A stretch of DNA of 12,308 bases from Akkermansiaceae bacterium UBA4145 (lineage in GTDB: Bacteria; Verrucomicrobiota; Verrucomicrobiia; Verrucomicrobiales; Akkermansiaceae), in the NCBI GenBank assembly GCA_002380675.1, contig DFWB01000008.1:3342-15649 (forward strand), read 5' to 3'. Below are positions 6,906 to 12,308 of the stretch, piece after piece (the first letter of the stretch is position 1; every line of letters starts with the position of its first letter). The translations under genes and the position numbers were made by a program. Below the pieces are notes generated by a model that searched no databases, had not been told where the DNA came from, and worked only from the letters and a program-made list of their open reading frames with translations.

Positions 6906-8318
6906 GTGCGCTTGATACATATCGTAATGGCAATTGGGCTGCTTTCTTCCGTTTCCGGTGCGGGAGGGAAGCCGAACGTCCTTTTCATTGCGGTTGATGA
7001 CCTGAACGACTGGGTTGGGTGTCTTGGAGGGCATCCGCAGGCCAAGACCCCACACATTGACTCTCTTGCGAAGCGGGGAACTCTATTTGAGCAGGCCCAC
7101 TGTGCTGCCCCATTGTGTAATCCATCGAGGACCTCAGTCATGATGGGCCTGAGACCGTCTACGACAGGTATTTATGGGAACTTGAACTGGTTTCGCGACA
7201 TGCCGCCTTACCGGGATTGGGTGACGCTTCCCCAGTATTTTCGTGCGCATGGTTACGTGGCGTGGGGCGGAGGGAAATTATACCATCAGCCACACGGAAA
7301 ATTTTCTGATCCGGCGTCCTGGGACTACCAATACAGCACCAGGATGGGAACTCCGCATCCGCCTGCGGCTCTGCGGTATCGGCACGGTTTGAAAAAGGAA
7401 TTCTCCAACGTCATTCTCGCCCGTCTGATTGACTGGGCTCCAATAGAGCAACCTCTTCAGCAAACAGCAGATTGGAAGACCGCTGAGGGTGCGGCTCGGT
7501 TTCTGAAGGAAGATCACGAGAAGCCATTTTTCCTCGGATGCGGTATCTACCTGCCGCACCTGCCCTGGTATCTGCCTCGGGAATATTTCGAGATGCACCC
7601 GCTCGATGCGATCCAGTTGCCTTCCCATCGGCCCGATGATTTTGAGGATATCCCGGAAGCGGGGCGGCGCATGGCGGCGAAAGACGGGGCAATCATTCGG
7701 GGCAGTGGCAAATGGAAAGAGGCCGTGCAGGGGTGTCTTGCGGCTGGCTCCTTTGCCGATGCCTGTGTCGGTCATGTTCTCCGGGCTCTGGAGAAAAGCC
7801 GTTATGCCGACAACACTATCGTGGTCCTTTGGGGAGATCATGGGTATGATGTAGGGGAGAAGAAATTCGCTAAGTCTGCGCTCTGGGAGCAGAATACCCG
7901 CACGCCTTTGATTATATATCTTCCCGAGGCACTAGGTGGGAACCGAGAGGCCAGCTCCTGCAGGCGCCCGGTAAGTCTTCTCGATCTTTATCCAACGCTC
8001 ATTGATCTTTGTGGCCTGCCCCCCAATGGCAGGGTCGAGGGGCGAACGATAGCCCCTCTCGTGCGTGACCCAAAAAGGGAATGGCCTTACCCAGCAGTAA
8101 TCACTCATTCGCCCCACTGGCATGGCCCCAATCACGCGGTGCGTTCTGAGTCGTTTCATTATATTCATTATGGGAGGGGCGGAGAGGAACTATACGACGT
8201 GTCCAAAGACCCAAACCAGTGGCGTAATCTTGCAGGGGATTCAAAATACTGGGCAATTAAGAAAGGTCTGAGGAAATGGCTCCCGGAAACAAACGCGCCG
8301 CACTTTCGCCCAAATTAA
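6906..8318 (+). CDS. secreted formylglycine-dependent sulfatase, iduronate-2-sulfatase-like
   Basis: A 470-residue type I sulfatase that hydrolyses sulfate esters, probably on a polysaccharide, outside the cytoplasm. The start is GTG 6906; an ATG at 6927 is also in frame, but GTG gives a fuller signal peptide (MRLIHIVMAIGLLSSVSGAG) and neither has a ribosome binding site. The mature protein begins KPNVLFIAVDDLNDW, with calcium-binding Asp31-Asp32. The sulfatase signature CNPSR starts at Cys71, the residue converted to formylglycine, and continues to GLRPSTTGIY. Later come LPHLPWYLP at about 216-224 and WGDHGYDVGEKK at 309-320 (metal ligands Asp311-His312), then Lys324 and LWEQNTRTPLI. These features match the IDS-like branch in PVC bacteria, and all catalytic residues look intact. 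Cys-type maturation needs a formylglycine-generating enzyme or anSME, not in this window. The propeller gene follows after 55 bases, so co-transcription is likely. Confidence 0.93.
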   Translation: MRLIHIVMAIGLLSSVSGAGGKPNVLFIAVDDLNDWVGCLGGHPQAKTPHIDSLAKRGTLFEQAHCAAPLCNPSRTSVMMGLRPSTTGIYGNLNWFRDMPPYRDWVTLPQYFRAHGYVAWGGGKLYHQPHGKFSDPASWDYQYSTRMGTPHPPAALRYRHGLKKEFSNVILARLIDWAPIEQPLQQTADWKTAEGAARFLKEDHEKPFFLGCGIYLPHLPWYLPREYFEMHPLDAIQLPSHRPDDFEDIPEAGRRMAAKDGAIIRGSGKWKEAVQGCLAAGSFADACVGHVLRALEKSRYADNTIVVLWGDHGYDVGEKKFAKSALWEQNTRTPLIIYLPEALGGNREASSCRRPVSLLDLYPTLIDLCGLPPNGRVEGRTIAPLVRDPKREWPYPAVITHSPHWHGPNHAVRSESFHYIHYGRGGEELYDVSKDPNQWRNLAGDSKYWAIKKGLRKWLPETNAPHFRPN

Positions 8319-8373
8319 TATGAACGCCAAGGATGCCGTTTGACTGGTAGAGCCTTTCCCACAAGAATCAACC

Positions 8374-9960
8374 ATGGCGAGATTAGAGTGTCCCGGACGA
8401 CTGGGTATCTTTTCGCTTCTGACAATGATGGCTGTCGGGAGTTCGTCCGCCCAGACAGGTCTCGATACTCTGGAAGATAGAGCAAGACAATCCAAGGTTC
8501 GTCTTGAGACGGGGCCAGCGCGGTGGGCGGTCAGAGCCACTCTTCAAACTGGTGCAAGATTCGGCATGAGGGTTGTCAGTGCTCCGCCCGATTTTGAAGT
8601 TCGTATTGTCGTGAAGCCAGATGCGGACAAGCCGGAGCCCTTTGCAAGAGTTGTAGCGCGGTCGGGAAAGTGGGCGGTGGAAGAGATTGGCGGACTTAAG
8701 GGAATTTATCAGCCGTGGGAGGCCCCTTTCTCCTATGAGGTTGTTGCCCGACTTCTTAGTGAGGCGTGGCCGCCTTCCTATGTGCGGGGTGCCGAGCATA
8801 CCCTGAGCAGGCGGGTGGGAGAGACCATTGTGGTGAGGGCACCCCTTTCGCCTTCGCAGAAAATGAAGGCAGAGTCGTTTCTCCTTAAATTGAGGGGAGC
8901 TCAGGCGAAACCAGGGAGTGAGCTTGCGCAGAACCTTGCAGAAATACGCCGTCGTCTTTCAGAAGGGAACCAGTTGAGCGTGGACGAGGTGACAGGTTTT
9001 ATGGAGCGAATTGCGGTTGGACCGCTTGACCTTGAGTATAGCCGGGTAGAGTGGCTCGAGGAACCGCCGGAGATTCCTCTCATCAAGGACTATCCCGATT
9101 ACAGTGCGCCTCTACCCACGGACCGGGATGGCATCGTGATGATTGGCCGGTCCGGTTCCTGGCGTCCCGGCTATCCAGAACTCGAACCCGGGGGGCAGCT
9201 TCTGAATCTGGATACAGGAAAGATTCTCCGCATTCCCTTCGCCGGAGGGTCTTGTGTTCCCGGGTGCTTTTCGGACCAACGGAGCAAGGTTGTGGTGAGC
9301 GCGGCTGCAAAGGATGGGGCGGGAGTGGACCTGTTCCTGGTGGATTTGTTGCAGGGAACACAGATGAAACTGGGGGGTGATACCCTGACAGGAGGGATAT
9401 GTCGAAGCCCGGCGCTGTCTCCTGATGGCCAGACGCTGGCAGTAATCTTTTCAACAGGGCCAGGGAGAGATCAGGTCTTTCTTCTGTCCTCGAACGAAGC
9501 TGAGCCTCAGCCGCTTGGAGATCCCTTGGATATCCGGAACCTCTCCTGGTTGGGTGATGGAACCGGCCTTGTGCTTCTTGTTGGTGAAGGGTTTCAGAAG
9601 AAAGACGAAAGGTCTGGAATGCGCATTGTACGGCTGGGTTTGGACGGGGGGGTATCCGGGATTCGGAGCGATACTGGGTCTTTTGCGACGGTGGCAGGAA
9701 AAGATTCTCAGCGCATCCTTTTCCGGGGCCGCGACCAGCTCTGGTATACCTGCAGCCCAAAGGGCAAGAGTGTATCAAAAGTGGGGAACGGTCTGAAGGA
9801 CCTTGCTGATCCGGCGGTCAATCCCGAGGGCACCCACGCCGTGATGATTGGACGAGATGCAGAGGGCCGGACTTGGCCGATCGTGGTAGATCTGGTCAGC
9901 GGGGAAAGGTTTCCCGTCAAAGTAGAGCGGGGGCGCTGGCTTAATCCGGTATGGAGGTAG
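8374..9960 (+). CDS. exported protein with unknown N-terminal region and TolB-like beta-propeller
   Basis: A 528-residue protein with a signal peptide (MARLECPGRLGIFSLLTMMA then VGSSSA, cleaved before QTG). I do not recognise the N-terminal part (about 28-245). It looks beta-rich to about 155, then has a helical, charged stretch at about 160-215. From about 252 to 518 there are six loosely repeated units of about 40 residues. The clearest are SPALSPDGQTLAVIFSTGPG at 345-364 and PAVNPEGTHAVMIGRDAEG at 480-498, which carry the SPDG/NPEG turn of TolB/WD40-like repeats. Six such units fit a six-bladed propeller. It is probably periplasmic and may bind a protein or glycan; no catalytic motif is visible. 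It starts 55 bases after the sulfatase with no ribosome binding site. Its TAG stop is one base from the stop of the convergent DUF1501 gene. Confidence 0.75.
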   Translation: MARLECPGRLGIFSLLTMMAVGSSSAQTGLDTLEDRARQSKVRLETGPARWAVRATLQTGARFGMRVVSAPPDFEVRIVVKPDADKPEPFARVVARSGKWAVEEIGGLKGIYQPWEAPFSYEVVARLLSEAWPPSYVRGAEHTLSRRVGETIVVRAPLSPSQKMKAESFLLKLRGAQAKPGSELAQNLAEIRRRLSEGNQLSVDEVTGFMERIAVGPLDLEYSRVEWLEEPPEIPLIKDYPDYSAPLPTDRDGIVMIGRSGSWRPGYPELEPGGQLLNLDTGKILRIPFAGGSCVPGCFSDQRSKVVVSAAAKDGAGVDLFLVDLLQGTQMKLGGDTLTGGICRSPALSPDGQTLAVIFSTGPGRDQVFLLSSNEAEPQPLGDPLDIRNLSWLGDGTGLVLLVGEGFQKKDERSGMRIVRLGLDGGVSGIRSDTGSFATVAGKDSQRILFRGRDQLWYTCSPKGKSVSKVGNGLKDLADPAVNPEGTHAVMIGRDAEGRTWPIVVDLVSGERFPVKVERGRWLNPVWR

Positions 9961-9961
9961 G

Positions 9962-11311
9962 TCAGGAAATTACATCCCAGACCGGTCTGCCACTTGAGAT
10001 CGGAACGGGGCGATCCTGAAGGTCGTGGATCATGGTTTCAGGGTCAATTCCGAGTAACTGGTAGATGGTTGCGGTCAGGTCTTCCGGAGTAACCGGATTC
10101 TCTTCCGGGGCGCTGGCGGTTTTGTCGGATTTTCCGTAGACGAATCCTTTTTTCACTCCCCCGCCGGCAAGGAGAACGGAGTAGCATTGAGGCCAGTGAT
10201 CACGGCTCACGTTTTTATTGATCTTAGGCGTGCGTCCGAACTCGCCCATCCAAACCACAAGAGTCTCATCGAGCATTCCCCGTTGATCAAGGTCCTCCAG
10301 AAGGGTAGGGAGAGTCTGATCAGTAATCGGAAGATGGTATCCTTCGACAATGGGATACATGCGAGTGTTGTCGAAGCCATGAGTATCCCATCCCCCATCG
10401 TTGATCCTGCGCCCTCCGATACTACTTGCGAAATAGACGGTAGTAAATTTCACCCCGCTTTCCGCAAGACGCCTGGCGAGGAGGCAGCCCTGACCGTAGG
10501 TGGTGCGTCCGTAGCGGTCACGCAGCCACTCTGGCTCCTTGCTCAGGTCGAACGCATTGCGGGCGCGCTCTGAGTTAAGCATGCGCAGGGCCCGGTCGTA
10601 GTATTGATCCATTCCACGTGCTTCGGCGGAGCGATCCATCAGGCGCGATTGCCGGTCAATCAGTTTCTGGAGTCCGCGCCGATGATGGAGGCGGTCAATA
10701 TCGAGCCCATGCGGGAGGCTGAGCTCCGGGAGGCGAAAGTCCTTAGAGTTCGGATCCCGGGGAATAAAGAGGGGGTCATGCTTCTTTCCGAGGAAACTTG
10801 CATGTTGACCCGGAGTCCGGGATCCATCCGCTACAACGTGAGGGTAGCTGACGAAGGTAGGTAGTTCGGCTACTGTTCCCGGGGCAAGGCGGTCCACCAC
10901 CGAGCCGTAGGCGGGGTAGAGGTCGGGCAGATCCCGCAGGCGCTGGTCGTCACTCGGCGGCCGCTGCCCGGTCAGGGCATAATAGCCGGCCGAATTGTGA
11001 TTTTTCATGGTGTGATGAAGAGTGCGGATCACTGTGCAACGATCCATCCATTTTGAGAGTCTGGGGAGATGCTCGCAGATTTCGATGTCGGGGTTACTGG
11101 TTCGGATCTGCTTGTGTGGACTACGATATTCCTTCGGCGCGTCCGGTTTCATATCGAGGATGTCGATCTGGCTTGGTCCACCCCACTGGAAAAGGAAGAT
11201 GACCGACTTTGCCTTTGGCGCGATCGGGATCGCAGGTAGCCGTTTCTCAGCGCCTTGGAGAATTCTTGGCATGGTGAGCCCAAGAAGTCCCATGCCGCCG
11301 GCCTTGATCAT
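9962..11311 (-). CDS. DUF1501 protein (alkaline-phosphatase/sulfatase-like fold), Tat substrate with unclear start
   Basis: From the first ATG this is 449 residues. Family features are GGPSQIDILDMKPDAP at 44-59, HTMKNHNSAGYYALTG at 100-115, GGWDTHGFDN at 306-315, VWMGEFGRTPKIN at 353-365, RDHWPQ at 370-375 and VTPEDLTATIYQLLGIDP near the end. The conserved Asp and His positions suggest a metal site of the alkaline-phosphatase superfamily, but family function is unproven. DUF1501 genes in PVC bacteria almost always accompany DUF1553 genes, as here: the upstream DUF1553 gene ends 103 bases before this ATG. The ATG-initiated N-terminus has a hydrophobic stretch (GGMGLLGLTMPRILQG) but lacks the twin arginines, which are encoded in frame just upstream with no normal start codon. 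The true start is therefore probably earlier, or the gene has lost it. Confidence 0.9.
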   Translation of the reverse strand: MIKAGGMGLLGLTMPRILQGAEKRLPAIPIAPKAKSVIFLFQWGGPSQIDILDMKPDAPKEYRSPHKQIRTSNPDIEICEHLPRLSKWMDRCTVIRTLHHTMKNHNSAGYYALTGQRPPSDDQRLRDLPDLYPAYGSVVDRLAPGTVAELPTFVSYPHVVADGSRTPGQHASFLGKKHDPLFIPRDPNSKDFRLPELSLPHGLDIDRLHHRRGLQKLIDRQSRLMDRSAEARGMDQYYDRALRMLNSERARNAFDLSKEPEWLRDRYGRTTYGQGCLLARRLAESGVKFTTVYFASSIGGRRINDGGWDTHGFDNTRMYPIVEGYHLPITDQTLPTLLEDLDQRGMLDETLVVWMGEFGRTPKINKNVSRDHWPQCYSVLLAGGGVKKGFVYGKSDKTASAPEENPVTPEDLTATIYQLLGIDPETMIHDLQDRPVPISSGRPVWDVIS

Positions 11312-11368
11312 GGTGCGGCGGGAAGGCTCGGGGGAGAGCGCGCGGAAGCTGGAGCAGGAGGGATTGAT
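11312..11368 (-). other. in-frame twin-arginine signal segment upstream of the DUF1501 ATG
   Basis: Reading in the DUF1501 frame, these 19 codons end PEPSRRT and join MIKAGGMGLLG, giving SRRTMIK, a close match to the Tat consensus S-R-R-x-F-L-K followed by the expected hydrophobic stretch. The frame is open back to a TAA at 11384-11386. The only codon one base away from ATG in this stretch is ATC at 11366-11368. No ribosome binding site is visible before it. Confidence 0.6.
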
Positions 11369-11414
11369 AGGTCGGGAGAGTTTTTACGGTTACTTGTAGC
11401 AGGGAGAAAACCGA

Positions 11415-12308
11415 TCAGTGTCTGAAGAGAAACTCTTTTGAGTTGAGAAGGGCCCATGAAATGTCCTCGAGGGCCCCCCGCCTTTCCTTGCCGGGACGAT
11501 CCGCGATGTGTTGCAGCAGTACTTCCTGTTCCTCAGTGGTCGGAGGCCTGTTTATTGCCGTCCAGTAGAGCTCGGCCAGAATCTCCTCGGCGCTCAATTT
11601 ATCGGAGAGGAGTTGGTCAAGGCGGTTGCCCTTCGCCTTGAGAAGAGTGGAGAGGGTCTCTCCACTTGTCATTTCAAAGGCTTGAGCGAGTGAGATTTCA
11701 TTCAGGCGTTCAGCGTCTGAGTTCAGCAGTCGTGGGGGTTTGCCAAACAGGTGCAGAAAACGGTCATCATGATGAGGGTTGTTCTCAAGGAACGCGCCCT
11801 TGATTCCCGGAAGGGCAAGCGCCCGCTTGATGTTCTTGTATTGTTTGAATTTTCCAGGTTGGCCGAGTGCAGAGTGAGCGGCATCGAGGAGGACCTCGGC
11901 AGGTAGCCTTGTCATGGATGCCCGGGCATAGTTTTCGGAATCTTCATTATTGGTGCTATCAGCTTCGGTAGAGAGTTGATAGGTGCGAGAGGTTGTGATT
12001 CGCAGAATAAGATGTCGCAGGTCGTAGCTGTGGTCAGCGAAATCCTTTGCGAGCGCTTCCAGTAACCCGGGGTGGCTGGCCGGGTTGGTGGGCCGGAAGT
12101 CATCAACCGGGTTTACCAGACCACGCCCCATCAAGTTGTACCAGATCCGATTTGCCTGAACCATGGCAAAGAGGGTATTGCTGGGGCCGGTTATCCAATC
12201 GGCTAGTTGCTCGAAACGGTCTTGCTCCGCATTCAAGGCAACTGCTTCAGATCCCAGAAGTCCCGGCTCAGGTGGTTTTTTACTTCTTGGATCCTTGAAC
12301 TTCCGCTC
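11415..12308 (-). CDS. DUF1553 (PSD1) domain protein, C-terminal part (5' partial)
   Basis: The frame is open from the right edge to TGA at 11415, giving 297 residues; the start and any PSCyt1/DUF1549 portion lie outside. PSD1 hallmarks are ADWITGPSNTLFAMVQANRI, then YNLMGRGLVNPVDDFRPTNP, HPGLLEALAKDFADHSYDL, TSRTYQLS, RLPAEVLLDA, LHLFGKPPR and ELYWTAINRPPTTEEQ, ending SKEFLFRH. This is the same domain as in the gene at the left end of the window but clearly divergent from it, so the two are not a recent duplication. It sits 103 bases upstream of the DUF1501 gene on the same strand, the standard PVC gene pair. Its cellular role is unproven; the usual proposal is a periplasmic or surface role in polymer use. 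Confidence 0.92.
   Translation of the reverse strand, partial: ERKFKDPRSKKPPEPGLLGSEAVALNAEQDRFEQLADWITGPSNTLFAMVQANRIWYNLMGRGLVNPVDDFRPTNPASHPGLLEALAKDFADHSYDLRHLILRITTSRTYQLSTEADSTNNEDSENYARASMTRLPAEVLLDAAHSALGQPGKFKQYKNIKRALALPGIKGAFLENNPHHDDRFLHLFGKPPRLLNSDAERLNEISLAQAFEMTSGETLSTLLKAKGNRLDQLLSDKLSAEEILAELYWTAINRPPTTEEQEVLLQHIADRPGKERRGALEDISWALLNSKEFLFRH

Noticed and set aside
6901..6926. TTGACG, 16 bases, then CGTAAT, resembling a sigma-70 promoter at the sulfatase start
   Set aside because: A transcript from it would start after both candidate start codons (6906 and 6927), and the next in-frame Met lies beyond the catalytic cysteine.
8320..8343. Seven-codon open frame (MNAKDAV) just after the sulfatase stop
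   Set aside because: It is too short to support, has no ribosome binding site and shows no leader-peptide or attenuator structure.

Overview
The window looks like ordinary chromosome from a member of the PVC group (Planctomycetota/Verrucomicrobiota), probably a free-living polymer degrader. The reasons are two separate PSCyt/PSD1-type genes (DUF1549/DUF1553), a DUF1501 gene paired with one of them, and a formylglycine sulfatase, all in moderately GC-rich DNA. Verrucomicrobiota is my guess over Planctomycetota, but the sequence does not settle it. I see no rRNA, tRNA, CRISPR array, insertion sequence or phage gene.

Layout. Bases 1-3152 (minus) hold most of a large exported cytochrome-type protein (PSCyt1, DUF1549, LamG-like insert, DUF1553); its last codons lie beyond the left edge. 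Upstream of it on the same strand, at 3245-3991, is a secreted alpha/beta-hydrolase, possibly co-transcribed. A 257-base divergent spacer separates this pair from a plus-strand RhlE-like RNA helicase (4249-5538), which carries DEVD in place of DEAD. A LarA-like (DUF2088) protein lies convergently at 5583-6806 (minus). Divergent from it are a secreted sulfatase (6906-8318) and an exported protein with a TolB-like propeller (8374-9960), both plus. The window closes with a minus-strand pair: a DUF1553 gene entering from the right edge (11415-12308) followed by a DUF1501 gene (9962-11311). The propeller gene and the DUF1501 gene converge with one base between their stop codons.

Function. Most products are exported: two PSD1-family proteins, DUF1501, sulfatase, hydrolase and propeller protein. 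This fits the periplasmic degradation of sulfated or esterified polysaccharide for which PVC bacteria are known. The sulfatase would remove sulfate, the hydrolase could cleave esters, and the LarA homologue could racemise or epimerise a hydroxy acid. That pathway link is inference from proximity. The helicase is a housekeeping RNA-remodelling protein and probably unrelated.

The point most worth checking is the start of the DUF1501 gene. A perfect twin-arginine signal is encoded in frame upstream of its first ATG, but no ATG, GTG or TTG exists in any frame of the preceding intergenic gap. No complete undescribed system is evident. The least explained protein segment is the N-terminal half of the propeller protein.
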